Assembly (NCBI GenBank): GCA_035525055.1
Contig: DATLEZ010000003.1
Location: forward strand, 1-43,244
DNA from: DATEEG01 sp035525055
GTDB taxonomy: Bacteria > Actinomycetota > Acidimicrobiia > Spongiisociales > ZC4RG35
Length of the DNA stretch: 43,244 nucleotides
Direction: 5' to 3'
Shown: piece after piece, positions 32,325 through 41,137 of the stretch
How the letters are laid out: each line of letters starts with the position of its first letter
Numbering within the stretch: the first letter of the stretch is position 1
Position numbers and translations under genes: made by a program
The notes under the pieces: model-generated
Told to the model about the DNA's origin: nothing
Databases searched by the model: none
Seen by the model: the letters and a program-made list of their open reading frames with translations, nothing else

Positions 32325-33500
32325 TCACCGGGCCAACTCAGCTTCGAGCGGAGTGCGAAACCGCGGTGTCACCTTGGTGTCGCCGATCCATTCCTCGACG
32401 GCGGCAGCCTCTCTGGCGGCGTCTCGGGCGACTCTGGATGACACCGGTTCAAGGATCCGGTAGACCACTTTTCGTTCCTGGTTCTGGCCCCAACCCCCGA
32501 TGATGCGACCGTCGTGCCAGATGGAGGGCCCGATATTGCCGTTGCGATCAAAGAGAGCGGCTTTGTGCAGGCCCAGGTACCAGGCGCGCTCCTTCCATCC
32601 CATCGGGGTCGGATCGAGACCCGGCAGAAAGGCAACCCACGACCCGGGTGGATTCACCGGATCGAGGTCATCGGACAGCAGCAGGGCGACCTGACCGTCG
32701 ACATCGACTTCGGTGACGTCGACTTCGGCAAGAGCATGGCGAATCTCGGCGACGGTCCACCCGGTCCACCACCGAATGTCGTCCATGCCGCCCGGGCCGA
32801 ACGTGAACAACCACCTGCGAATGATCTGACGCCGCGCCTCGCTCGGATCGACTTCGCCCAGCCCTCCCGGGGTCCAGTAGTCGATCGGGGCCCAACGATG
32901 CTGGCTGCTGGTCCAGGTTCCGCGCGGCCGCCCGCGGCCGATTCGACCGTCGAGGGCCAGAAGAAAGAGAACGCGGGTCGAAACCCCCATCGTCCCGGCC
33001 CATTTGGTTCCCTCTCCGAAGCTGATCTGCTCGGACAAGCCCGGGACCTTCTTGGTCAGTTCCTGGGCCAGCGCCGGACCCGACTCTTCCAGGGCTGCGA
33101 AGGTGGCCTCCTCCATTTCTTTGAGCCACGCCACCGGTTCGTCGGTGACGCCACCCGCCGCCAGGAACCCCGCCATTCGCTTTCGTTCGCCAGCGATGAG
33201 CCGGGATGCGGCTCCGGCCTGGATCAGTTGGGCGAGTTCGAGTGGAGCAGCAAACATCGTGCGACGCATGCCCAGGATTCGAAGCATCGATCGGCCTTCG
33301 TAGAGCGCGCGCTCGAGGTGTTCCACTGTCACGCCCTGCACCCGGGCTCGGGCCGCCAGGTACACCGATGCAGGATCGCTGGCGTGGAAACCCACCATCC
33401 GCCCCGCCGCTGCCTCGACTATGTCCGCTTTGTAATCCCCGGCCAGGTGATGGCGCACTCCCAGGCGAGCCCGACGCTCAGAGATGGTGACGCTCCTCAT
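32325..33500 (-). CDS. Winged-helix DNA-binding domain protein (HTH_42 / COG3214 family)
   Basis: A 391-residue protein of the HTH_42 family. Consistent blocks are RRARLGVRHHLAG, ERALYEGRSMLRILGMRRTMFAAP, RWLFTFGPGGMDDIRWWTGW, and WYLGLHKAALFDRNGNIGPSIWHDGRIIGGWGQ near the end. Members of this family include DNA glycosylase-like enzymes (YcaQ/AlkX) and uncharacterised actinobacterial proteins. The last region is typical of the latter. It starts inside the stop of the upstream acyl-CoA-dehydrogenase-like gene (4-base overlap), so the two are coupled. Confidence 0.82.
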   Translation of the reverse strand: MRSVTISERRARLGVRHHLAGDYKADIVEAAAGRMVGFHASDPASVYLAARARVQGVTVEHLERALYEGRSMLRILGMRRTMFAAPLELAQLIQAGAASRLIAGERKRMAGFLAAGGVTDEPVAWLKEMEEATFAALEESGPALAQELTKKVPGLSEQISFGEGTKWAGTMGVSTRVLFLLALDGRIGRGRPRGTWTSSQHRWAPIDYWTPGGLGEVDPSEARRQIIRRWLFTFGPGGMDDIRWWTGWTVAEIRHALAEVDVTEVDVDGQVALLLSDDLDPVNPPGSWVAFLPGLDPTPMGWKERAWYLGLHKAALFDRNGNIGPSIWHDGRIIGGWGQNQERKVVYRILEPVSSRVARDAAREAAAVEEWIGDTKVTPRFRTPLEAELAR

Positions 33501-34456
33501 TTGGGCCCTGTCAGGCGATTCATCAACGAAGCATTGATTGCCGGGCGCGAACCGAAGACGAGAAGGAAGCCTGCCTCTCGCAGGAGGCGCTGTCCATTCT
33601 TGCCCTCGAGAAGAGACCGGCTCCCCTCTGAGACCAAGACGGCCGCCGCGGCCCTGAGCGCAAACTCGGCGGCGCGGGCTCGGACCTCAGGCATCTCCGC
33701 GGGAGACGCTGTGTCGAGGGCGCGCCTTAGGTTGTCGAGATCTTCCTCCCACTCGGCGACGTTGTGAGAAGACGATGAGCCGAGCAGTGTGAGACACCGG
33801 CCGATCACTCCCAGGGCGAGGGAGCCATTGGTTCTCAGGTTGGCCGCGTCGATGGCCTGCCACTGGGGATAATCAATTGTGAAAGTGCAGCGTTCATTCG
33901 GAACGAAATGATCCTCAAAAGTGAGGGTGACCGTCCCGCTGGCGTTCACTGCAACCAGGTGGAGGGCGTCGACCCTCAACGACGTGGACCCGGTGGCATC
34001 GATCAGTCCCCATACCACTTGATCGTCGGCGCGGGCCGCAACGTGGACCAGGTCGATGAGGCCCCAGCCGGTGACCCAAGGCGATTCACCGTTCAGAATC
34101 CACCCGCCGCCGGCCCGCACGGCCGAAAGGGACGGCATCGGCCGCGCCCCGCCGAGAGCGATCCCGGCCCTGACCGTGCCATCGCACATCGGCTCTATCA
34201 ATTCCTTCGCAAGGGGCGTGTCCAGCCGGGCCAACGTGGAAGCGACGCTCAAGTGTTGGAGCCATACGAAAGTGGTCGCCAGGCACCCACCCGCCAGGGT
34301 TTCGATCACCCGCCACGCGGGGGCGCCATCGAGACCGAGCCCACCGCGTTCGACGGGTGCTGTGAGGCCATACAGACCAATGTCTGCCAGACGATCGAGG
34401 AGCGAGCGCGGAACGAGATCGGCGACGTCGACCTCGTTCGCTGTTGGAAACAGCAC
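33497..34456 (-). CDS. Acyl-CoA dehydrogenase-like flavoprotein
   Basis: Domain order fits the acyl-CoA dehydrogenase fold: an N-terminal helical part (LLDRLADIGLYGLTAPVERGGLGLDG), a middle beta domain (GGGWILNGESPWVTGWGLIDLVHVAAR), and a C-terminal helical domain (LALGVIGRCLTLLG ... LLEGKNGQRLLREAGFLLVFGSRPAINASLM). I cannot place the usual catalytic Glu. The start is unclear: GTG 34456 is the first ordinary start clear of the upstream gene, yet homology begins about 15-20 residues earlier (to about 34510), and an ATG at 34636 would overlap the cupredoxin gene by 62 bases. Confidence 0.78.
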   Translation of the reverse strand: MLFPTANEVDVADLVPRSLLDRLADIGLYGLTAPVERGGLGLDGAPAWRVIETLAGGCLATTFVWLQHLSVASTLARLDTPLAKELIEPMCDGTVRAGIALGGARPMPSLSAVRAGGGWILNGESPWVTGWGLIDLVHVAARADDQVVWGLIDATGSTSLRVDALHLVAVNASGTVTLTFEDHFVPNERCTFTIDYPQWQAIDAANLRTNGSLALGVIGRCLTLLGSSSSHNVAEWEEDLDNLRRALDTASPAEMPEVRARAAEFALRAAAAVLVSEGSRSLLEGKNGQRLLREAGFLLVFGSRPAINASLMNRLTGPK

Positions 34457-34574
34457 GCCGTCAGCCAGGTGACGGGTCAGCTCCAGGATGTGGTCGGGGT
34501 CTTGGATGGGGCCTCGTCGTCGGGTTGAACGAGGATAAGCCTGCAGCGACTTGAAGAACCGGGGCCAGGAGAAC

Positions 34575-34961
34575 CTAGGCGGACACGTCGATCGAGGCTG
34601 CCATGCCCCGTTGGTAGTGATCAACGATGGTCCCATCGTCGAGGCCCTTGACGATCCGGCAGGTGAAGGCGTAGGAGCCCGGCAGTAGGTCAACCGTGAG
34701 AATCGATTCTGCTCCGGGACCGATCAGGTCGGTGGCGCCGATCACGGTCCCGGAAGCATCGCTCACCACCAGGGTGTGAGAGAACTCGCCATGGTTCTCG
34801 ACGAGCAGTTCCACCGTGCCGACCTGGAGAACGCCATCCGCCGGGCTGATCCAGAACTCGCCGATTTCGACCTCGGTGTTGGCCACCCCCTGGCCCCCGC
34901 AGGCACCGACCAGCCCGAGCAGGACAATCAAACCGCCCACGATCGCCCAGGACTTCTTCAC
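34575..34961 (-). CDS. Cupredoxin-domain lipoprotein (type 1 copper)
   Basis: A 128-residue exported protein with signal LIVLLGLVGAC, lipid Cys at 21. The mature part is a small beta-barrel with a complete type 1 copper set: His62 (EFSHTLVV), Cys101 (YAFTCRIV), His115 and Met120 (DHYQRGM). The Cys-to-His loop is 13 residues, longer than in plastocyanin or azurin, but I recall actinobacterial cupredoxins with a similar HY-x-x-GM end. It overlaps the kinase gene by 4 bases and probably carries electrons, or copper, at the membrane surface. Confidence 0.85.
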   Translation of the reverse strand: MKKSWAIVGGLIVLLGLVGACGGQGVANTEVEIGEFWISPADGVLQVGTVELLVENHGEFSHTLVVSDASGTVIGATDLIGPGAESILTVDLLPGSYAFTCRIVKGLDDGTIVDHYQRGMAASIDVSA

Positions 34962-36484
34962 GACGCCACCCTGAGCGCCCGCGCATTCAACGGCACTCCA
35001 ACGGCCATCGTGGTCCCGTTCGGTCCGGTCTCTACCGAGATCGAGCCGTCGATTCCCTCGACCATCAGCTTCGCCAGATAGAGCCCGAGCCCGGTGCCCG
35101 AGGCGGTCCCCCTCTTCTCGAACTTCTCGAAGATGTGGGGTATGAACTCAGCCTCGATGCCGGGACCGTTGTCACGCACAAGAAAGTAAGCCCCCGCGCT
35201 AGGTCGATTGCCGACCTCGACCATCGGCTCGAAAGGAAGGCCTTCCGAAGGAGATATCTCGACAACGGTGGCTCCATGGGTCCGGGCGTTGTCGGACAGC
35301 GACACCAGCAGTGCGCTGAGCGTGTCCACATCGCTGAGCAGCGAAGGGAGCCTGACGTCGGCATGCCACAATTCGGTCCTGGGCGACATTGCCTGCAGAC
35401 GCAGGCGGAGGGCGTCCCCACTCACGGGGCGGAGCTCGTACTGAAGGCTCCGATTCTCGATCCGGGCAACCACCAGCATCTGGGTGATGAGGTCCTTGAG
35501 CCGGCGGCCATCGGAGACGACGTCGGCGAGGATTCGCATGCGCTCTTCGGGTTCCAACTGCTCCCATGCCCCTGCCAACAGCTCGGTGCCGGTTACGACG
35601 CTCGTCAGCGGAGTCCGCAGCTCGTGGTTGATCATCAAAACGAACTCCGACCGGACCCGGTTGGTTTCCTCGGCCAGAGCCAAAGCCCGCACAGCGTCGG
35701 TCCGGGCATCCTCCAGATCGTGATTGTGCTTCGCCAGTTCGGCCGAGCGCTCTTCGAGATAGTGGAGCTCGACCGCCGACTGGACGGCACGCCGCTGGGC
35801 ACCCTGGCGCCCAATCAGGAGGAGGCCAGCTCCCCCCAGCAAGACGATCGAGAACCCCCCGGCGGCCATATGCAAAGGCTGAACGGCGGCTTGTCGGGCC
35901 CTGCGCGCTAGCAGAGCACTGACGTCGTACTCGACCAGCAGCGCCCCGTTGTCGCTCAAGGGAGTAATGACCCGATACAAGACATCCCCGGGCTCCCACT
36001 GTTCCACCCCATCGAGTTCGACCGGCTGTGTGATCGGCTGAGCGATGGCGGCAAAGGCGCCGTCCTGGAGAGCGCTGGCGAGAAACCCGTCGACCTCGTG
36101 GCCGAGGCGGTTGGTGGACGTGCTTGCCAAGAAAGACCCGTCGGCATTAAGGGCGCTAACCGCTTCGACCTTGAGGTCATTGCGGATCGATCGAACCGTG
36201 ATGGCGGGATCGTGCCCGGAGCCCGCTGCGTTCGAGTAGAACTCGGCGGCCCCAGACACCTCGATAAGGAACAACTCGCCCTCTCCAACCGGACGCGTTG
36301 CCAAGTATTGATCGAAGATGGCCCAGCCACCCACGGCAAGCGCCAATAGGGCCGCAAAAGCAGCCGTCGCAGTCCACAGGGGACTAGCTCGGTCTGCCGC
36401 GATGGGTCGATCCCTACTGAGCATTCCCCTATATCGGCCCGGACTTTCCGAGTCTTCAGACCTGTCGACCTGTTCAGCCGACAT
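34958..36484 (-). CDS. Membrane sensor histidine kinase
   Basis: A 508-residue kinase. Domain order: short cytoplasmic head, membrane helix 1 (about 38-58), extracytoplasmic sensor (about 60-205), membrane helix 2 (about 206-226), coiled coil (about 232-280), HisKA with His287 in MINHELRTPLT, and HATPase_c with N box LSDNARTHGA, G1 DNGPGIE, F box IFEKFEK and G2 GTGLGLYLAK. The sensor has no recognised ligand motif. No response regulator gene is nearby. It is followed by the cupredoxin gene, so a redox or copper signal is an attractive guess. Confidence 0.92.
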   Translation of the reverse strand: MSAEQVDRSEDSESPGRYRGMLSRDRPIAADRASPLWTATAAFAALLALAVGGWAIFDQYLATRPVGEGELFLIEVSGAAEFYSNAAGSGHDPAITVRSIRNDLKVEAVSALNADGSFLASTSTNRLGHEVDGFLASALQDGAFAAIAQPITQPVELDGVEQWEPGDVLYRVITPLSDNGALLVEYDVSALLARRARQAAVQPLHMAAGGFSIVLLGGAGLLLIGRQGAQRRAVQSAVELHYLEERSAELAKHNHDLEDARTDAVRALALAEETNRVRSEFVLMINHELRTPLTSVVTGTELLAGAWEQLEPEERMRILADVVSDGRRLKDLITQMLVVARIENRSLQYELRPVSGDALRLRLQAMSPRTELWHADVRLPSLLSDVDTLSALLVSLSDNARTHGATVVEISPSEGLPFEPMVEVGNRPSAGAYFLVRDNGPGIEAEFIPHIFEKFEKRGTASGTGLGLYLAKLMVEGIDGSISVETGPNGTTMAVGVPLNARALRVAS

Positions 36485-36495
36485 TTCTGGGGGAT

Positions 36496-36978
36496 TTAGC
36501 GGGGTTTGCCCTCGTGCAAGCTGCTGATCGACTTGGCGATCCGCCGCTGGCGGGTTTCGTCGGTCTTGGCCCCCTCAATCGACAACACGTGCCACTGCTT
36601 GACGCTCCGAGACAAGCTTTCGAAGGTCTTCTTAGCCCGGGCATCACCATCAAGCGCTTTTGCAAAATCGGCGGGAATCAAGATCTCCCTGGGCTCGGTA
36701 TCGAGCTCGAGCTCGACTTTCACCACGTCCCCAGCCTTGACACCGGCGCCGGTGCGATTCTCGGCACTGATGGGAAGCATGAATTTGCCGTCCATAACTG
36801 CCACGGTGCTTCGGTAGGTGTGGCTGCCGATGATGACCCTGACCGCCGGTTTCTTGCCGGATCCCAGGCTTGCCACTACTTCCTCGGGGACTTCGATCCC
36901 GGTCGCCGTTTTCCCGCCCAACAGGATGGTGCCAGTGAAGGTCATCCTCCCCGGCCCTTCGGTTCCGGTCTTGGCCAT
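36496..36978 (-). CDS. DUF1905 plus YdeI/OmdA-type protein
   Basis: A 160-residue cytoplasmic protein. The first 90 residues match the DUF1905 pattern (FTGTILLGGKTATGIEVPEEVVASLGSGKKPAVRVII, HTYRSTVAVMDGKFMLPIS). The rest has the YdeI/OmdA-like stretch LIPADFAKALDGDARAKKTFESLSRSVKQWHVLSIEGAKTDETRQRRI. Start ATG 36978 has AAGGAG at 36992-36987 with 8-base spacing, which rules out the longer frame to 37029. The biochemical role of the family is not established. It ends 11 bases before the kinase start. Confidence 0.82.
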   Translation of the reverse strand: MAKTGTEGPGRMTFTGTILLGGKTATGIEVPEEVVASLGSGKKPAVRVIIGSHTYRSTVAVMDGKFMLPISAENRTGAGVKAGDVVKVELELDTEPREILIPADFAKALDGDARAKKTFESLSRSVKQWHVLSIEGAKTDETRQRRIAKSISSLHEGKPR

Positions 36979-37056
36979 TTGCCGTGCTCCTTCGGTAGTT
37001 GGTCCCATTGTGGCCGCGGGTCGAAACACCCCCTCCGTTTTTCGCGCATCGAGAGA

Positions 37057-38250
37057 TCAGGGACTGGTGGCGACGTCGTAGATCCAGGCAAGGCCTGGGT
37101 GATAGACCATGTCGTGCGATCCGTCGAACAGCACGACGGTCACCGGTCCCGATGATCGCGAGAACCACACGACTGGCTCGCCTTCCTGAAAGTAGGTCTC
37201 GGCTTCCGCCGAGCCCAGAACTGACTCAGGTACGACATGCATCCGCACAGAATTGGCGAAGTCAGTGCCCAATCGATCGGCGGGATCGGCCAACTGATCG
37301 AATGCGCGAATTGCGTAGTCGGGTGGGACGGTGGAGTCGCTCAGTCCGTGTCCGATGTAGACGGGCAATCCTGCCTCAACGGCGCCGCCGATATGGGTCG
37401 ACGGGCTGCGTTGCCGACACGCTTCCTGCGCCTCCCCGGGGACCGTTGGATCCCCGCCGCACGACGCGAGGATCTGCGAGCCGTAATTCCCGACCTCGTT
37501 TTCCCGCACGTATACATACCAGTCGAGGAGGTCATAGACGGGAACCCAGCTGACAGCGCCGGCAATGCGATCGGGGTGGCGGCCCGCCACAAGTAGGGAC
37601 ATCATCCCGCCCCCGGAGTAGCCGATGACGAAAACTCGGTTTTCGTCGATGTCGCCGTGAGCCATTGCGAAGTCGATGGCGTCGATCACGTCCTGCACTG
37701 CCAGGTCAGACCCGGTTGCCGCAGGGCCAGAATTGGGACCCCGGAAGTCGGGGGCGATCATCGCCCACCCGTTCAAGTCCGCCCAGGCTGCGTATGGCAT
37801 GCCGGACGATTGCAGATATCCGAGGCTCCAGGAATGGACCACGACCAGAAGTGGCGCCGGCGTCTGTGCCAATGGCGGCAGCCACAGCGCCGGCTGCTCG
37901 CTGCCGTCGGCTGTCGACTCAAACCGGATGTCCTCGATGCGAGGGACGGCCTGCTGCCAAAGTCCGAATCCTTCCCCGGGAGGGTCGTAAGCGTTGACCG
38001 TTGTGAAACCCTCGAGCCGGGCAAACGGAGTTAGCTGCGGCGGGGCGGTGGTGGTAGGCACCGTCGTTGTCGCCCGGGACGTTGTCGACGCCGATCCGGC
38101 CGGCCCGGTCGTGCTTTGGCCGGTCGTGGCGGCGGCGAAGCCTGCCCAATCGACGGTCTCGACCTCAGTCGCGGCAGCCGCCCAAAAGATGGCTGACACG
38201 CAGACTGCGAGGAGAATCAGAACACGTATACGGGTGTTCGTCGCCATCAC
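37057..38250 (-). CDS. Secreted alpha/beta hydrolase (prolyl-oligopeptidase-like/dienelactone-type)
   Basis: A 397-residue exported enzyme. A signal-like hydrophobic stretch (about 8-28) is followed by a Thr/Ser-rich linker (about 42-71). The hydrolase fold has the nucleophile Ser212 in VIGYSGGGMM, Asp305 in GLSDSTVPP, and His379 in FDGSHDMVYH. The chain resembles the S9-like group of peptidases and esterases. The substrate is unknown. The Thr-rich linker is in keeping with surface display. A 7-bp hairpin (38292-38298 against 38316-38322) lies just upstream of the start. Confidence 0.85.
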   Translation of the reverse strand: MMATNTRIRVLILLAVCVSAIFWAAAATEVETVDWAGFAAATTGQSTTGPAGSASTTSRATTTVPTTTAPPQLTPFARLEGFTTVNAYDPPGEGFGLWQQAVPRIEDIRFESTADGSEQPALWLPPLAQTPAPLLVVVHSWSLGYLQSSGMPYAAWADLNGWAMIAPDFRGPNSGPAATGSDLAVQDVIDAIDFAMAHGDIDENRVFVIGYSGGGMMSLLVAGRHPDRIAGAVSWVPVYDLLDWYVYVRENEVGNYGSQILASCGGDPTVPGEAQEACRQRSPSTHIGGAVEAGLPVYIGHGLSDSTVPPDYAIRAFDQLADPADRLGTDFANSVRMHVVPESVLGSAEAETYFQEGEPVVWFSRSSGPVTVVLFDGSHDMVYHPGLAWIYDVATSP

Positions 38251-38740
38251 ACCTTCTGGACGGAAAGCCGCCCTGGTCAGGCGAGCTCAACCGAGATTAG
38301 GCCACACAGCCGCCAAATCTCGCGACCCATGGACGTGAAATCAGTTTAAGTGCTCGCGGCAAGTCATCTCACCAGCCACCACGGTCAGCCACCGACCGAC
38401 CGGCGCAAGATCTAGGAGTAGAACTCGAGGTTCCAAATCGCTGAGTGCTCACCGGCCTGCGGCTCGGGACCATCCTGCCCTCAACCGGGCCGATGATCGA
38501 CCCCCATAAGGCTCAACCGGTGCGGCGCAGGCGACCCGGGTGAACGCCTGAGATGCGCCACTCGGCGTTGTGTGCAACTCGCACCGCTCGGCGACAAACT
38601 CGAAATGGACTTGCCCGGCGATGGTCGCAACCAATCGGTCCGCGTTGTAGGCTGCACCGCTGCCCCAATTCCATCCCACGGCGACGCAACGGGCAAGCAA
38701 CGGGTGAGAAGGTAGGGTCGTGGGCCACTCTGGGAGGTCC
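38251..38740. other. 490-base gene-poor spacer between two divergent genes
   Basis: Short frames on both strands (for example a 97-residue frame on minus, 38449-38742) have no family features and overlap one another, so I call no gene. Seen here: the 7-bp dyad cgagatt/aatctcg (38292-38322) containing a gccaaatct string like those at 17865 and 24049. No tRNA, terminator or repeat array is evident. It should hold divergent promoters for the hydrolase and the GMC gene. Confidence 0.45.
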
Positions 38741-41137
38741 ATGTCCGCCGACCACTACGACGCTGTCATCGTCGGCTCCGGCTTCGGGGGTTCGGTCGCA
38801 GCCGAGCGGCTCGCCCGCGGCGGCAAGCGGGTGTGCGTGCTCGAACGGGGCCGGGCTTACCCCCCGGGATCCTTTCCCCGCCGACCCCTCGAGATGAGGA
38901 CGAACCTGTGGGATCCTGCGGCGGGACTGCATGGTCTGTTCAATGTGTGGTCGTTCAAGGGACTTGAAGCGCTCGTCTCGAGCGGGTTGGGCGGCGGCTC
39001 GCTCATTTACGCCAATGTCCTTATCCGTAAGGACGAGCGGTGGTTCGTGAAGGACGCACCGGTGGGGGACGGTGTCGAGCACTGGCCGATCGACCGGGCC
39101 GATCTCGACCCCCACTATGACCGCGTCGAGAGGATGCTCGGAGCGACGGCATACCCTTACCCGGACACCCCCAAGACCGTTGCGATGCGCGACGCCGCCG
39201 CACGTCTCGGGCTGGAGTGGAGCCTTCCCAACCTGGCGGTGACGTTTGCGGGCGCCGACGGGATCCCGGCACCGGGCGTCACCGTCGCCAATTTGGATTT
39301 CCCCAACCTCCACGGCCTACCGAGACGTACCTGCAGGCTGTGTGGCGAGTGCGACATCGGATGCAACGACGGGGCGAAGAACACCCTCGACCACACCTAC
39401 CTTTCGGCTGCTGCCGCGGCGGGCGCCGAGATCCGGACGCGCTGCGAAGTGCGCCGCATCCGGCCCGAGGACAGTGGTGGCTTCGGAATCGACTACGCGG
39501 CCTACGGGTCTGAGCACGATGGTCAGCAGACGAAGATCGGCAAGCTGCCGCATGTCACGGTGACCGCCGATCGTCTGATCCTCGCCGCCGGTGCGGTGGC
39601 CACGCCGTACCTGCTGCTGCGCAACCGGGCGAACTTCCCGGGACTGGGTCCTGCACTCGGCACACGGTTCTCGGGGAACGGCGACTTCCTTGCGCTGGCA
39701 CTGCGTGCCAAAGAGAACGGGTCTCCGCGTCTGCTCGACGCCACCCGTGGCCCCGTCATCACCTCCGCCATCCGGGTGCCCGATGCCCTGGACGGAGGAG
39801 ACGGTCGCGGTTTCTACGTCGAGGATGCCGGGTTTCCGGCATTCGTCGAATGGGTGCTCGAGACCCAGGCCACACCCTCGACGCTGCGTCGCCTCGCCGG
39901 CTTCGGATGGCGCCATCTCAAGGCCCGGGTGACACGCCGCCCCGACAGCGACCTGTCGGCGGAGTTCACCCACGTGCTCGGCGACGCCCTGCTGTCGTCG
40001 ACCTCGGCGCCGTTGCTCGGGATGGGACGTGACATCCCGGACGGGCGTCTCAGCATGCGCCGGGGCCATCTCCAGGTCGACTGGACGACGGCGACGTCAC
40101 GGGACTTCTTCGAGAGGATGCGCTCGACCATGCAGGACATCGCAGGTGCATGGGGCGCTGACTACCAGGACAACCTGCTGTGGCTTCTCAAGCGGGTGAT
40201 CACAGTTCATCCGCTCGGCGGTGCCCCCATGGGCCGCCACGTCGGCGAGGCGGTGGTCGACGCCAACGGCGAGTCCTTCGCCTACCCGGGACTGTTCATC
40301 GTCGATGGAGCGGCCATGCCGGGCCCGGTTGGTGCCAACCCCGCACTGACCATCGCCGCCTTCTCCGACCTGGTCAGCGAGCTGATCCTGGAGAGGGCAG
40401 AACGAGTGGCGCCGGCCAGCCCGGTGGCACCACCGGATGTCTTGGCCGACGAGATCACGCCCGACGCCGCGCTTGCGGCTCCGTCACCGCCCGACCCTGA
40501 CGCCGCCACGCTCTTGTTCACCGAGGAGATGAAGGGGCACGTGTCGCTCGGAACGCTGGCGTTCGCCGATGGCGCCCGCCAGGGAGAGGCCGACTACAAC
40601 TTCCTCATGTTCCGGCTCACCATCAAGATCCACGACGTCGCCAGGTTTGCCACCGATCCGAACCGGGAGGGGACGGCCACAGGGTGGGTGCAGAGTGAGA
40701 TGCTGGGAGGGCGACTCGACGTCGAGTCAGGCCTCTTCAATCTCTTCGTCGATGCGAGTGACCCGGAGGTGAAGCACATGCTGTACCGCCTGTGGTTCGC
40801 CGACGCCGTTGGGAATCCGCTCACCCTGACCGGTTTCAAGACCGTCCGGGACGACCCCGGGTTCGACACCTGGTCCGACACGTCCACCCTGTACGTGAAG
40901 GTGCTGGGTGGGCACATAGCGCCCGGGGAGGACGACGCCGCCGACGTGGTCGCCACCGGCATCATCACGATCCACCTCAAGGACTTCATCCAACAGCTCA
41001 CCACGTTCCGGGTGACCGGCCCGGATGTCGCCGCCCGGGTGGGGGCGATGAAGACGTTCGGCACGCTATTCCTCGGCGAGTTGTGGGATGTCTACGGCGT
41101 CGGGCTGGCGCGTGCCGCCGGGGATGGTGACGCGTGA
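38741..41137 (+). CDS. GMC oxidoreductase, cholesterol-oxidase-like, with extra C-terminal domain
   Basis: A 798-residue flavoprotein. The N-terminal FAD site is YDAVIVGSGFGGSVAAERL, the GMC oxidation site is VHPLGGAPMG with ANPALTIAAFS, and between them is a four-cysteine segment CRLCGECDIGC (Cys198, 201, 204, 208). After about residue 590 comes a separate domain (FTEEMKGHVSLGTLAF, LFVDASDPEVKHMLYRLWF, DDPGFDTWSDTSTLYVKVLGG, QLTTFRVTGPDVAARV), which I know only as a partner domain in some actinobacterial proteins. Start ATG 38741 has GGGAGG upstream; GTG 38720 is the alternative. Substrate is probably a sterol or terpenoid alcohol, by inference. Confidence 0.87.
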   Translation: MSADHYDAVIVGSGFGGSVAAERLARGGKRVCVLERGRAYPPGSFPRRPLEMRTNLWDPAAGLHGLFNVWSFKGLEALVSSGLGGGSLIYANVLIRKDERWFVKDAPVGDGVEHWPIDRADLDPHYDRVERMLGATAYPYPDTPKTVAMRDAAARLGLEWSLPNLAVTFAGADGIPAPGVTVANLDFPNLHGLPRRTCRLCGECDIGCNDGAKNTLDHTYLSAAAAAGAEIRTRCEVRRIRPEDSGGFGIDYAAYGSEHDGQQTKIGKLPHVTVTADRLILAAGAVATPYLLLRNRANFPGLGPALGTRFSGNGDFLALALRAKENGSPRLLDATRGPVITSAIRVPDALDGGDGRGFYVEDAGFPAFVEWVLETQATPSTLRRLAGFGWRHLKARVTRRPDSDLSAEFTHVLGDALLSSTSAPLLGMGRDIPDGRLSMRRGHLQVDWTTATSRDFFERMRSTMQDIAGAWGADYQDNLLWLLKRVITVHPLGGAPMGRHVGEAVVDANGESFAYPGLFIVDGAAMPGPVGANPALTIAAFSDLVSELILERAERVAPASPVAPPDVLADEITPDAALAAPSPPDPDAATLLFTEEMKGHVSLGTLAFADGARQGEADYNFLMFRLTIKIHDVARFATDPNREGTATGWVQSEMLGGRLDVESGLFNLFVDASDPEVKHMLYRLWFADAVGNPLTLTGFKTVRDDPGFDTWSDTSTLYVKVLGGHIAPGEDDAADVVATGIITIHLKDFIQQLTTFRVTGPDVAARVGAMKTFGTLFLGELWDVYGVGLARAAGDGDA

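Noticed and set aside
32514..33767. 417-codon open frame on plus strand
   Set aside because: Antisense to the winged-helix and dehydrogenase-like genes; composition is Arg/Pro/Gly-rich with no domain pattern.
38425..38460. Possible tRNA T-arm string (ggttccaaatc)
   Set aside because: No matching acceptor, D or anticodon arms can be assembled around it.
38449..39313. Minus-strand frames at 38449-38742 and 38513-39313
   Set aside because: They overlap each other and the GMC gene start; residues show no conserved pattern.
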